Of a DNA stretch of 32,087 nucleotides, positions 15,789 to 23,976 are shown in pieces. The notes under the pieces are model-generated. The model did not search any database and had not been told where the DNA came from. It was given only the letters and a program-made list of their open reading frames with translations. The stretch comes from Anaerolineaceae bacterium UBA6107 (GTDB taxonomy: Bacteria; Chloroflexota; Anaerolineae; Anaerolineales; Anaerolineaceae): the NCBI GenBank assembly GCA_002428455.1, contig DIWL01000029.1:43905-75991 (forward strand), written 5' to 3'. Within the stretch, counting starts at the first letter, position 1. Each line of letters opens with the position of its first letter. Made by a program: the position numbers and the translations under genes.

Positions 15789-16328
15789 TCAGGTTGTTGC
15801 AACTGTTTCATTGTAAAGCAGATTAATCGTTGCGGGTTGATTTTCCCGGTCAATTTGGATGACTTTCGCATCCGGCCAGCGCTGCAGCGCTTTCTCCAAC
15901 AGGGAGGGACGGATCGTCACCAGTGCGATCTGGTACTCGCGTGAATCGACGGCCTTGAAACCCTCGACCAGTCCTTCCCCTCGATCGAATTCCAGCGGTC
16001 CGATTTCATCCATGAAAAGAATATTGCACGGTGTTGACCTCTGCAGGATCAGGTTGCCCCAACCTACTGCATTCGGTTCCAGTTTCCACCTGGCGGTGGC
16101 CAGAGTTTTCGTTTGGTCGTTATTGATTTCCGCCAGGCGGCGGGTGTCACCGGAAGTGACATCCATGATCTCAATAAAGTTTTTTTCGTCATTTGTAAAA
16201 CCGGGTGGGCAGATGATACCCCGACAATCCGGGTTCAACGGCTTTAACCTTTCAAGCAAACGCAGCAGGGTGGTCGTTTTCCCGCTGCCGCTGCTCCCGC
16301 AAAGCAGAAGGATCCGGGCGGGTTTCAT
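15789..16328 (-). CDS. THEP1-like P-loop nucleoside triphosphatase
   Basis: 179 residues. Walker A GSSGSGKTT lies at residues 11-19 and the Walker B-like block FMDEIGPLEF at about 105-114 is diagnostic of the THEP1/NTPase_1 family. THEP1 enzymes hydrolyse nucleoside triphosphates in vitro, but the cellular role is unclear. The gene overlaps the ABC ATPase gene by four bases (ATGA type), so it is translated together with the importer. A link to handling the imported metal or cofactor is inferred from context; related NTPases also occur in metal-cofactor gene sets. What is imported is not known. Confidence 0.82.
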   Translation of the reverse strand: MKPARILLLCGSSGSGKTTTLLRLLERLKPLNPDCRGIICPPGFTNDEKNFIEIMDVTSGDTRRLAEINNDQTKTLATARWKLEPNAVGWGNLILQRSTPCNILFMDEIGPLEFDRGEGLVEGFKAVDSREYQIALVTIRPSLLEKALQRWPDAKVIQIDRENQPATINLLYNETVATT

Positions 16329-17116
16329 GCTTCCAGCCGTCCCATCGATTTGACCACCCGCAATCCATTGATCGGGACTACCTCAACGGTTGTACCGTAC
16401 ACCCTGCTGAGTATTTCAGAGGTAAATACCTGGTCAAGGTCTCCTGAATCGAGCACCTCGCCGGCGCGCATCAGCACCAGGTGGTCGGCGATGAGGGCAG
16501 CCGCTTCAGGGTCATGCGTGCTGAAAATGATCGTTGTGCCGTTCCGCCGCAAACGATCCAGGATGCGCAATGTGTGGTTACGGTTGGCCAGGTCGAGATG
16601 GGAGGTAGGTTCATCCAACAAGAGGACTGCAGGTTGCTGGCACAATGCCCTAGCCAGCAGCACCAGTTGCAGTTCTCCGCCGCTCAGTTCCGGAATCACC
16701 CGACTTTCGAGGTGGCTGATCCCAACCTCCCGGATCGCGTCATGTGCAATGCGCAGATCTTCGTCACCCGGCATATCCAGGGGACCCAGGTACGGAGCAC
16801 GTCCGAGGATGACGTACTCAAGTACGTTATATGCAAAGGGGACGTACTCGGTTTGTGGAACAAGTCCGATGCGCTGGCTGAGCTCGTGCCGTGTGTACTG
16901 CTTGAGGGGTTTTTCGTTAAGCAGGATTGATCCGCTCGTTGGGGGGTGTAGACCCAACAGGAGGTGGAGCAGGGTAGTTTTACCTGCTCCGTTGGGTCCC
17001 AGGATGGCGGTTACCGAACCGGGACAGATCTCAAAGGTAACCTTATTTAACGCTGCCTGGTTGGTTGTGTTGTAGGTGAAAGTAATGGCGTTAACCTGGA
17101 GGATAGCGGATGTCAT
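16325..17116 (-). CDS. FecE/BtuD-type ABC ATPase
   Basis: 263 residues. Walker A ILGPNGAGKTT ends at residue 48, signature LSGGE is at 144-148, Walker B LLLDEP at 165-170 and the switch His in FSTHDPEAAALIADH. The pattern fits ATPases of iron-siderophore, haem or cobalamin importers. Its ATG overlaps the end of the permease gene by four bases and its stop overlaps the THEP1-like gene by four bases, giving a tightly coupled unit. No cobalamin riboswitch is seen upstream of the operon, so the substrate remains open. Confidence 0.92.
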   Translation of the reverse strand: MTSAILQVNAITFTYNTTNQAALNKVTFEICPGSVTAILGPNGAGKTTLLHLLLGLHPPTSGSILLNEKPLKQYTRHELSQRIGLVPQTEYVPFAYNVLEYVILGRAPYLGPLDMPGDEDLRIAHDAIREVGISHLESRVIPELSGGELQLVLLARALCQQPAVLLLDEPTSHLDLANRNHTLRILDRLRRNGTTIIFSTHDPEAAALIADHLVLMRAGEVLDSGDLDQVFTSEILSRVYGTTVEVVPINGLRVVKSMGRLEA

Positions 17117-18123
17117 CTTGAGATCCTCATCCTGCGCGAGGTCATCATGATAATAAAAACTGCTGCACCGATCAATGAAGTAATGATGCCCAGAGGTATT
17201 TCACCCATCATCAGCGTCCGTGCCAGGTCATCGCTTACAATGCCAAACACAGCCCCCAGCGACATACTGACAGGAATGAAGGAGGCCGCATTTGCTCCGG
17301 CAATACGCCGTGCAATGTGCGGGATGATCAAACCGATCCACCCGACGATACCTGCCACGGAAACGACCACTGCAGTCACCGCAACACTCGCGGCCAGGAG
17401 CAGCGCGCGTTCCCTGCCGACAGAGACACCAAGCGAGAAAGCGGTCTCATCACTGAGCGAGAGCAGGTTGAGCCGCCAGCGCATCAGAAAGATGATCACC
17501 AAGCCGATCACCACCACTGGCAGGATGTACAAAAGGTCGTTCCAGGTTACCGACCAAAGCCCGCCAAGCAGCCAGAAGACGATCTCGGGCAATTGAGAGG
17601 TGGGATCAGCCATGTATTTAAGGATTCCGAGGCCTGCGGAAAATAGGGCGGAAACAGCGATACCGGAAAGCACCAGCCGCAGCACCCAACCGCCAAACCG
17701 GACGCGCCGGGCAATGAAATATGAGAAAAGCAAACCGATGACCGCGAAAGCTGTAGCAGAAAGCTCAACAACCAGGGGGGAAGTTGACAGAAAGAGGATG
17801 CTCAGTGCCGCGCCAAACCCGGCACCCTGGGTCACACCGAGGAATCCCGGCTCGACCAGGGGGTTGCGGAACAGCATTTGCATTACACCCCCAGCTGTGG
17901 CCAGCGACATCCCCAGCAACGCTGAGGTGATCAATCTGGGTATGCGCAGGTTTAAGACCAGGTTCCGGCCAAGTTCATCGTTGAATAGAACTGAAATGGG
18001 CATGAACAAGGGTTTTGGGTACCTTCCGATAAAGACGGAGATACCCAAAACCAGCAAAGGCAGAAGTATCAGCAGGAGAGCGAAGAAGACTTTTCGTTGC
18101 TTCACAAGTTGTTTATTGTGCAC
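17113..18123 (-). CDS. FecCD/BtuC-type ABC permease
   Basis: 336 residues with about ten membrane helices, the standard length for the FecCD family. Recognisable blocks are RLITSALLGMSLATAGGVMQ near residue 65, NPLVEPGFLGVTQGAGFG, and the cytoplasmic coupling segment around GIVGWIGLIIPHIARRI near residue 260. It forms a homodimer in known relatives. The start lies nine bases after the binding-protein gene, with an AAGTTGT-type weak ribosome binding site, so it depends on the upstream gene for transcription. Confidence 0.92.
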   Translation of the reverse strand: MHNKQLVKQRKVFFALLLILLPLLVLGISVFIGRYPKPLFMPISVLFNDELGRNLVLNLRIPRLITSALLGMSLATAGGVMQMLFRNPLVEPGFLGVTQGAGFGAALSILFLSTSPLVVELSATAFAVIGLLFSYFIARRVRFGGWVLRLVLSGIAVSALFSAGLGILKYMADPTSQLPEIVFWLLGGLWSVTWNDLLYILPVVVIGLVIIFLMRWRLNLLSLSDETAFSLGVSVGRERALLLAASVAVTAVVVSVAGIVGWIGLIIPHIARRIAGANAASFIPVSMSLGAVFGIVSDDLARTLMMGEIPLGIITSLIGAAVFIIMMTSRRMRISR

Positions 18124-18132
18124 CTTTTCAAA

Positions 18133-19293
18133 TTACTGGATATTGCCCTTTATCAACGGAACGATTTTTTCCGTAATGACAAGATCATTCAATCCATAGA
18201 AATCCCTGTAAAAAGCCTTGGTTTCCTCCAGCAGGTCAAAAGACGGGAAGAGATCGGGGTGCAGTTTTGACGCCATCCAGGCGAGTCCAAGCGTCCAACG
18301 TGTGTCAGGTTGATCCCAGCTTTGAAAATCCAGCGGGAAGGCGTAAAGCCGGTCATTTTTCACCGCATCGAGCAGCATCCAGTTGGCATCGGTCTTCAGG
18401 TTCTCGACCACTTCAACAGCTTTTCCCTGGTAATGGATGATGAAGGTAGCGTCAGGGTTCCACGCGGCAATCTGTTCAATGGTAACGACCGTCCACCCGT
18501 CGGCGGAGACATCCTTCCAAACGGGAACACCGCCGGCCATTTCAACAAGTTGAGACTGGAAGTAGTTCATTGTGGGATAACTGAAGGCGACCTCGCCGCC
18601 CTTGTCCGAGTACATCAATACCAGCACGGAAGGTTTCTCTTCATCCGTGAGGGCAGCGGTAGCGTCAGTAACTTTCTTCATGGCATGGTCGTACTGTGCG
18701 GTCAACTCATCCGCCCTGGCCTCGTTACCAAAGATCTGTCCCAGCGCCTGGATATCTTTGTTGATCTGTTCCGGGGTTTCCAGGTCAAGGTACACGACCT
18801 TGATGCCGAGCTTTTCAACCTGGTCACCTAACTGATCTTTCAGGTAAGCTTTCATCATCACCAGGTCAGGGTTGAGCGGCGCGATCTGCTCAGGACCGGA
18901 ATCCTGTTCAATCACCGTCATTTCACCATCTCCCGTAAAGACCGTTTTTACAAAATCAAGTCCGGTTTGAGAGCGCAACTCGTAGGCGATGATGCGCTCA
19001 GGAGCCTCGGGGAAGAGGTATGCGGCGTCAAGCAGCATGAATGCGGCTTTACCAACGATCATAATACGGCTGGGAAGCTGGTCAAATTCAACGGTCCTGC
19101 CCAGAGCATCTGTAACAGTTATCGTTTTTGCAGCGGGTTCCGCGGAGGGTACCGCTGTATCCAAAACATCAGGTGCTTCGGTTGCAGGGGATTCATTGAT
19201 CACCGGTACTTCAGTTGGTACGGGTGCCGCACAGGCAGCCAAAAAGTTGATCAATACTACTATTACCAAAGTAATACTAATAATCCGTTTCAT
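18133..19293 (-). CDS. FecB/BtuF-like substrate-binding lipoprotein
   Basis: 386 residues from ATG 19293. This start has GAGG well placed upstream, whereas the ATG at 19305 lacks one. The signal peptide ends in LAAC with the lipidated Cys at residue 21. A Pro/Ala/Glu spacer is followed by a two-lobe periplasmic-binding-protein domain starting at ITVTDALGRTVEF. The C-terminal block SWDQPDTRWTLGLAWMASKL is typical for this class. It delivers the ligand (iron complex, haem, corrinoid or another metal compound) to the permease. Its start overlaps the 3' end of the padR gene by about 17 bases, so padR and the importer form one transcript. Confidence 0.9.
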   Translation of the reverse strand: MKRIISITLVIVVLINFLAACAAPVPTEVPVINESPATEAPDVLDTAVPSAEPAAKTITVTDALGRTVEFDQLPSRIMIVGKAAFMLLDAAYLFPEAPERIIAYELRSQTGLDFVKTVFTGDGEMTVIEQDSGPEQIAPLNPDLVMMKAYLKDQLGDQVEKLGIKVVYLDLETPEQINKDIQALGQIFGNEARADELTAQYDHAMKKVTDATAALTDEEKPSVLVLMYSDKGGEVAFSYPTMNYFQSQLVEMAGGVPVWKDVSADGWTVVTIEQIAAWNPDATFIIHYQGKAVEVVENLKTDANWMLLDAVKNDRLYAFPLDFQSWDQPDTRWTLGLAWMASKLHPDLFPSFDLLEETKAFYRDFYGLNDLVITEKIVPLIKGNIQ

Positions 19294-19858
19294 TGTTCGC
19301 CTCATTTCGGTTCATTTTTTGTGCTTGAGTCTTAAGCCATGTAAGCCAATCGACCATCGACTGGATCTGGGATACGCGAAAGTGAAAAGTCAACCTGGAA
19401 AAACTATCTGTTTGTGAAAACACCTTTTCCTTCTCCACCGTATTGAATAACCAGCGTTGACATACTGCCAGTTGTCGATCGACCTGGTTCTCCAGTTCCC
19501 CCGGTTGGTGGCGTGAGAGAAAATACAGGCGCGCCATGAACTCGTGCCTGAAGTCGCGGGGATGATCGACCAGCTGGAACAACCAGCGCTCAAACTCTTT
19601 CCTCCCGGCGGCAGTCAACGAGTATTCAGTTCGGGCCGGGCGTTGTTGACTGGTCTGTATCTTGCCAGTAATCAGCCCTTTGCTTGCCAGCTTGTCCAGT
19701 TGGGCATACATGTTGGCAATCTTCACTCCCCAGATCATGCCGATACCTTCTTGATCAGTCAACCTTTTATGCAGGTCATAACCGTGACATGGACCTTCGG
19801 TAAGGAAACCGAGGAGCGCGTATTCTGAGGTGGGTAGGAATTCCTGATGTTTGTTCAT
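19277..19858 (-). CDS. PadR family transcriptional regulator
   Basis: About 193 residues. The N-terminal winged helix (residues ~8-90) has the family pattern YALLGFLTEGPCHGYDLHKRL and NMYAQLDKLASKGLI, then TEYSLTAAGRKEF. A C-terminal helical dimerisation segment follows to the end. The open frame begins at a TTG (19873), but ATG 19858 is more likely. PadR proteins usually repress neighbouring genes, and this one leads the importer operon and lies head-to-head with the gene at 19973. The 17-base palindrome at 19867-19883, directly before its start, is a natural autoregulatory site. Confidence 0.88.
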   Translation of the reverse strand: MNKHQEFLPTSEYALLGFLTEGPCHGYDLHKRLTDQEGIGMIWGVKIANMYAQLDKLASKGLITGKIQTSQQRPARTEYSLTAAGRKEFERWLFQLVDHPRDFRHEFMARLYFLSRHQPGELENQVDRQLAVCQRWLFNTVEKEKVFSQTDSFSRLTFHFRVSQIQSMVDWLTWLKTQAQKMNRNEANNETDY

Positions 19859-19866
19859 AAAATAAA

Positions 19867-19883
19867 TATTCAATCATTGAATA
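19867..19883 (-). promoter_or_regulatory. 17-base palindrome before padR
   Basis: TATTCAAT at 19867-19874 is mirrored by ATTGAATA at 19876-19883 around one central base. It lies 9-25 bases upstream of the padR start codon. A PadR operator is the simplest reading. Confidence 0.5.
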
Positions 19884-19905
19884 ATTGACTGGCCCAAGAA
19901 TATCA

Positions 19906-19925
19906 TTGACAAATGTTTTTGTCAA
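19906..19925 (+). promoter_or_regulatory. 20-base inverted repeat in the divergent promoter region
   Basis: TTGACAAA (19906-19913) and TTTGTCAA (19918-19925) are perfect inverted arms around four bases. A TATAAT at 19935-19940 follows; the -35-like TTGACA is 23 bases from it, too far for a normal promoter, so the repeat is more likely an operator over the promoter of the gene at 19973. Confidence 0.5.
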
Positions 19926-19972
19926 TAATGGAGATATAATTTGTTAAACTGAAATAAGGGAGAGGAAAAAAT

Positions 19973-20863
19973 ATGGCTACAAAAAGTATTGATCTAACTC
20001 AATTGTTTGGCAGCGTTGTGAACACCATGGTTGAGAACAAGGAATCATTAAACCAGGCTGATACATACAATCACGATCATGGAACGAACATGGTCGAGAT
20101 TTTCGATGTCATCACAAAGGCCATGCAGGAAAAGAATACTGCCACACCGTCAGAACGTCTCGCGTATGCCAGTAACACACTGCAGGCGAAAAGCCAGAGC
20201 GGTTCGGCCAAGTTGTATGCAGAGGGTTTGCAGAAAGCCGCTGTTAAAATGCAGGGCAAGAAGACTGTCACTCCTGACAACGCAGTGACCCTGCTGCAAG
20301 CCTTAATGGGTACTCAGAGCAAGGTTGCTCCGAAGACGTTACAGTCACAGGCTCAGACAACTTATGGGAGCGGCTCAGGAGCGGACCTGTTGGGAGCCTT
20401 GTTGGGCGGCGCTGTGGCTCCTCAACAGCAACAATCTTCTGCTCCTGCTTCCGGTGATCTGCTCGGTTCACTACTGGGTGGATTGATGGGGGCACCTCAA
20501 CAGCAGCAGCCGGCCAGCCAGGGAACGGGTGACCTTTTGGGCGCGTTACTTGGTGGAGCCAGCCAAACCACCAGCGCTTCATCTAACGCCGATCCGATGG
20601 GAGACATGCTGGGGTCACTCCTGGGTGGCTTGACAGGAACAGGCACCTCCAGCAGCGCCCAATCCGGCAAGATCGATATTGGCAAGCTGCTCAAAGCTGG
20701 CGTGGCTTACATGGCAGCCAAACAGTCAGGCAGCTCCGGGATGGAAGCCATCCTGCAGGCTGTGATGGCTGGAAGCCGGGTCGGCAACCAGGGTTACCGC
20801 GCGCAATCCGGTACGCTCGTAGCCAGCAGCATCCTACAAGCGCTTGCGCAAATGTCAAAATAA
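19973..20863 (+). CDS. unknown protein with DhaL/DAK2-like N-terminal stub and GDLLG repeats
   Basis: 296 residues, ATG 19973 behind AGGGAGAGG. Residues ~15-100 resemble the start of the dihydroxyacetone-kinase L (DAK2) fold: HDHGTNM matches the DGDHGTNM nucleotide-binding motif with the first Asp-Gly replaced by Asn, and a second helix follows. The rest of a DAK2 domain is missing. Residues ~125-225 are low-complexity Gln/Ser/Gly linker carrying four copies of (G)(A/D)DLLG(A/S)LLGG (20378-20629). The C-terminal ~65 residues form a helical, Ala/Gly-rich segment. No signal peptide or membrane helix is evident. Divergent from padR, so it may be PadR-regulated. The function is unknown; a kinase role is unlikely with so little of the domain left. 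Confidence 0.7.
   Translation: MATKSIDLTQLFGSVVNTMVENKESLNQADTYNHDHGTNMVEIFDVITKAMQEKNTATPSERLAYASNTLQAKSQSGSAKLYAEGLQKAAVKMQGKKTVTPDNAVTLLQALMGTQSKVAPKTLQSQAQTTYGSGSGADLLGALLGGAVAPQQQQSSAPASGDLLGSLLGGLMGAPQQQQPASQGTGDLLGALLGGASQTTSASSNADPMGDMLGSLLGGLTGTGTSSSAQSGKIDIGKLLKAGVAYMAAKQSGSSGMEAILQAVMAGSRVGNQGYRAQSGTLVASSILQALAQMSK
20378..20629 (+). repeat. four copies of a (G)DLLGxLLGG-coding repeat
   Basis: Ten-residue amphipathic units recur about every 24 residues, separated by Gln/Ser/Thr-rich spacers. Codon use differs between copies, so the repeat is conserved at protein level. Confidence 0.75.
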
Positions 20864-20880
20864 CCTGAACTTACTCACGA

Positions 20881-20914
20881 AAACCCCGCCATGGACTTCA
20901 AGGCGGGGTTTTTT
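20881..20914 (+). terminator. rho-independent terminator
   Basis: AAACCCCGCC (20881-20890) pairs with GGCGGGGTTT (20902-20911) and runs into TTTTTT. Strong and 18 bases after the stop codon. Confidence 0.93.
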
Positions 20915-20940
20915 GTAAAAAATCATGCAGTCAAACCGTT

Positions 20941-20946
20941 TATAAT
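20941..20946 (+). promoter_or_regulatory. possible -10 box before the methyltransferase gene
   Basis: A perfect TATAAT directly after the terminator, about 60 bases before the start codon. No good -35 is at the usual spacing. Confidence 0.35.
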
Positions 20947-21005
20947 AGTCGGGGAATTGTTTTTTAGCACACCGAAGCAGAACACTCATTGAACCTGGAG
21001 ATTGG

Positions 21006-21845
21006 ATGACGCTCAACCAACATACCCCGCTAGAGGCAATGGTTTCGTCCCGCGATCACCTCTGGCCGCAGATCTCATCGCTGCCTTACTTCAGAGGTGT
21101 ATTGAGGGCGGTTGAGGCACGCTTTTACGGGAACATCGAACTGCCTGCGCCCACTCTCGATCTGGGTTGCGGGGACGGGCATTTCGCTGCACTCGCATTT
21201 AACCGTCAACTCGAAGTAGGCCTGGATCCATGGCCGGGACCCCTGCGCGAAGCGGAAAAACGTGGTGTTTACCAGAAGACGATCAATACAGAAGCCAGCT
21301 CAATCCCCTATCCTGCGGAATATTTCTCCAGCGCGGTCAGTAACTCCGTTTTGGAACACATCCCGGATTTGGAACCTGTGCTGACTGAAACAGCCAGAGT
21401 ATTAAAATCAGGTGCGTTATTCGTCTTCTGTGTACCAAATCAACGGTTTTTGGCGACCCTCTCCATCGGCAGGTTTCTTGATCGAATTCACCTGAAATCG
21501 TTGGGAAACCTCTACCGTCGTTTCTTTAACCGCATTTCCCGTCATCATCACTGTGATGATTTTTCAACCTGGCAGCAACGCCTGGACTCCGCCGGTTTCG
21601 AGATCGTGGATTGGTGGGACTACTTCTCGCCGCGATCACAGCATGTGCTGGAGTGGGGGCATTATTTGGGTCTGCCATCGCTGCTCTGCCACTTGATCCT
21701 GCGCCGCTGGATTCTGGTTCCCCGGAAATGGAACCTGTTTTTCACGGAACTCATCACAAGCGGCGTATATAACGAAGACTCGATCCAAAAAGAGGGTGTT
21801 TACACTTTCTACATCGCCCGGAAAAAACTTCAGGATAACGACTGA
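21006..21845 (+). CDS. class I SAM-dependent methyltransferase
   Basis: 279 residues. Motif I LDLGCGDGHF lies at residues 51-60, an acidic residue (GLDPW) marks the end of strand 2, and VSNSVLEHIPDLEPVL near residue 112 is the Methyltransf_11 block. The C-terminal third is a family-specific extension with WWDYFSPRSQHVLEWGHY. ATG 21006 follows CTGGAGATTGG. Three bases separate its stop from the membrane glycosyltransferase gene, so the two are cotranscribed. By context it may methylate a lipid-linked sugar or polyprenyl-related substrate, but the acceptor cannot be read from sequence. Confidence 0.85.
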   Translation: MTLNQHTPLEAMVSSRDHLWPQISSLPYFRGVLRAVEARFYGNIELPAPTLDLGCGDGHFAALAFNRQLEVGLDPWPGPLREAEKRGVYQKTINTEASSIPYPAEYFSSAVSNSVLEHIPDLEPVLTETARVLKSGALFVFCVPNQRFLATLSIGRFLDRIHLKSLGNLYRRFFNRISRHHHCDDFSTWQQRLDSAGFEIVDWWDYFSPRSQHVLEWGHYLGLPSLLCHLILRRWILVPRKWNLFFTELITSGVYNEDSIQKEGVYTFYIARKKLQDND

Positions 21846-21848
21846 CAC

Positions 21849-23972
21849 ATGGAAGAACCCAGCCTGCTGGATTACCTCAAGGAGCGTTTAGACCTGCGCC
21901 GCAATTTTCGCGGTGAGGTTGCCGTACCACGGGAAGAACCAACCCCCAAAACTCCCGAAGAGGATAAAGAAAAAACGCCTGTAACGATCCAGTTCCCATG
22001 GCGTTTACTACTGGTGCTCTTGCTGGCATTGCTCGGGCAACGTTTTTTTGAGCCGGAAGCTTCGCAACCTGCCCTGGGAATTGTTTTCTATGCGTTCGCG
22101 ATTGGTTTGCTCATCCTGCTCCTCGTAAAAAAGGAATGGCGATTGCTCCCGGTAAAACCGGATGCCGCGGAGCAGTTTAGTCTAACGTATCGCAGGACAC
22201 CTTTACTGTTTTTCGTTCCTCTTTTCCTGCTCGCTTTCTTTCTGTTCAGCGGTAATCAATTCACTCTCCTTAACCTGATACTGTGGATTGCCACTTTCAT
22301 CGCGGCGCTGGCAGCTTTTTGGCTGCCTAGCGAGCGCAGTGATAATTCTGCTGAATCAAACAATGGATCAACCGGATTCTTAAGCAGAGGTATTGGTCAA
22401 CAGGGCATTAACAGGTGGCGTATTCTTCTGCTGCTCGTTTTTCTGATCTCGGCCTGGTTTCACCTGAGCCAGCTTTCCAATGTGCCCCTGGATATGACCA
22501 GTGACCACACAGAAAAATTGCTCGACCTGAAGGAAGTGGTCGACGGTAACCAGTCCATTTTCTTCCCGCGTAATTCAGGCCGGGAGCCGATCCAGTTCTA
22601 CCTGGCAGCAGCACTGGTAAAGGTCTTCGGCATGGAAATGAACTTTACGGTGCTGAAGTTATCGATGGCGTTGGCTTTTTTGGCTTCGCTGGTTTATGTC
22701 TATCTCCTTGGTAAAGAAGTGGGCGATCGTTGGACCGGGCTGCTGGCTATGCTGTTGATCGGTGTGGCTTCGTGGACCAATATCCTGGCGCGCTCGGGGA
22801 TGCGACTGGTATTGACCCCGGTGTTCGTCGCGCCCGTGCTGTTTTACCTCCTGCGCGGTTTGCGGCGTTCCAGCCGCAATGATCTGATCCTGGGCGGCTT
22901 TTTACTGGGCTTTGGTCTGCTGGGGTACTCGGCTTTCCGTGTGATGCCGCTGGTGGTCATCCTGGTCTTTGTGGTTTACATGGCTCAGCATAACCAGCCG
23001 AAAAAGAATGATGCCACGCTGGGCGGGTTGGGGGTGATCATACTATTCGCATTGGTCGGTGCGCTTCCGCTTCTGCGTTACGCCATCCAGTATCCAGATG
23101 CCTTTTTCTACCGCATGGCCACCCGCATGACCGGCGCGGAACAGGCGATCCAGGGTTCTGCCTTTGTTGTTTTCCTGACAAATATGATCAAAGCTTTCGC
23201 CATGCCCTTCTGGCGGGATGGTCAGACCTGGATCATCTCGGTGATCAATCGTCCGGCGCTGGACCTTATCACCGCCACGTTTTACATTCTGGGTGTCGTG
23301 GTTCTGATCTACGCCTGGATTCGCCGCCGGAACTGGCAATACCTCGTTCTGCTTGTGTCTATTCCTCTGCTGATGCTTCCGTCGATCCTGGCGTTGGCTT
23401 TCCCGAATGAGAATCCATCTCTTAGCCGGGCGGGTGGCGCTGTGATTCCCGTCATCCTCGTGGCAGTGATTGCCCTGCAATCCTTCCTTTCCACGCTTTG
23501 GCGAAATGTCCAGCGCTCAACAGGCAGGATCCTCGTTGTTGCATTCGCTGTGGTTTTGATTGCTGTTTCCGCAGCGCAGAATTATGACCTGGTTTTCAAA
23601 CAGTATCAAAACCAGTACCGGTCAGCCACCTGGAACACGTCTCAAATGGGAGGCATCGCCAGGGACTACATTAATTCGACCGGACAACCGGATACAGTCT
23701 GGGTGGTAGCCGTTCCGCACTGGGTGGACACCCGCCTGGTCGCGGCCAACGCCGGTTACCTGGGCAGGGACTTCCAGATCTGGCCGGATGACCTGGAGTA
23801 CACACTGGATGTACCGGGCGGCAAGTTGTTCTTTGTAAAGGCGGATGACAGCGCAGGCATGGAAAAACTGATGTCCCTGTACCCCAATGGGATCAGTCAA
23901 CTCCACACCTTCGATGTACCGGGGCGGGATTTCTTCACCTACGCCGTACCCCCTTCCGATACCGGTCAGTAA
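21849..23972 (+). CDS. GT39-like (PMT/ArnT superfamily) membrane glycosyltransferase
   Basis: 707 residues. A ~45-residue charged cytoplasmic N-terminus is followed by about twelve or more membrane helices and a ~115-residue C-terminal extracytoplasmic domain. The first large outside loop has acidic PLDMTSDHTEK (Asp215 and Asp219) followed by SGREPIQFYLAAALVK. These are the positions of the catalytic Asp and the conserved (G)REP.(F/Y) motif in GT39-type transferases that use polyprenyl-phosphate sugars. The four-base gap to the convergent gntR gene leaves no room for a terminator. Acceptor (protein, lipid or glycan) unknown. Confidence 0.83.
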   Translation: MEEPSLLDYLKERLDLRRNFRGEVAVPREEPTPKTPEEDKEKTPVTIQFPWRLLLVLLLALLGQRFFEPEASQPALGIVFYAFAIGLLILLLVKKEWRLLPVKPDAAEQFSLTYRRTPLLFFVPLFLLAFFLFSGNQFTLLNLILWIATFIAALAAFWLPSERSDNSAESNNGSTGFLSRGIGQQGINRWRILLLLVFLISAWFHLSQLSNVPLDMTSDHTEKLLDLKEVVDGNQSIFFPRNSGREPIQFYLAAALVKVFGMEMNFTVLKLSMALAFLASLVYVYLLGKEVGDRWTGLLAMLLIGVASWTNILARSGMRLVLTPVFVAPVLFYLLRGLRRSSRNDLILGGFLLGFGLLGYSAFRVMPLVVILVFVVYMAQHNQPKKNDATLGGLGVIILFALVGALPLLRYAIQYPDAFFYRMATRMTGAEQAIQGSAFVVFLTNMIKAFAMPFWRDGQTWIISVINRPALDLITATFYILGVVVLIYAWIRRRNWQYLVLLVSIPLLMLPSILALAFPNENPSLSRAGGAVIPVILVAVIALQSFLSTLWRNVQRSTGRILVVAFAVVLIAVSAAQNYDLVFKQYQNQYRSATWNTSQMGGIARDYINSTGQPDTVWVVAVPHWVDTRLVAANAGYLGRDFQIWPDDLEYTLDVPGGKLFFVKADDSAGMEKLMSLYPNGISQLHTFDVPGRDFFTYAVPPSDTGQ

Positions 23973-23976
23973 TATT

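Noticed and set aside
16350..17075. Long plus-strand ORF opposite the FecE-like ATPase
   Set aside because: The minus frame has all ABC motifs; the plus frame is Arg/Ser-rich with no motif.
18133..19293. Assigning the FecCD importer to vitamin B12
   Set aside because: No cobalamin riboswitch or B12 gene is seen nearby and the family also carries haem, siderophores and other metal complexes.
19906..19940. TTGACA and TATAAT as a standard promoter of the gene at 19973
   Set aside because: The hexamers are 23 bases apart, too far for a sigma-70 promoter; the TTGACA is part of an inverted repeat.
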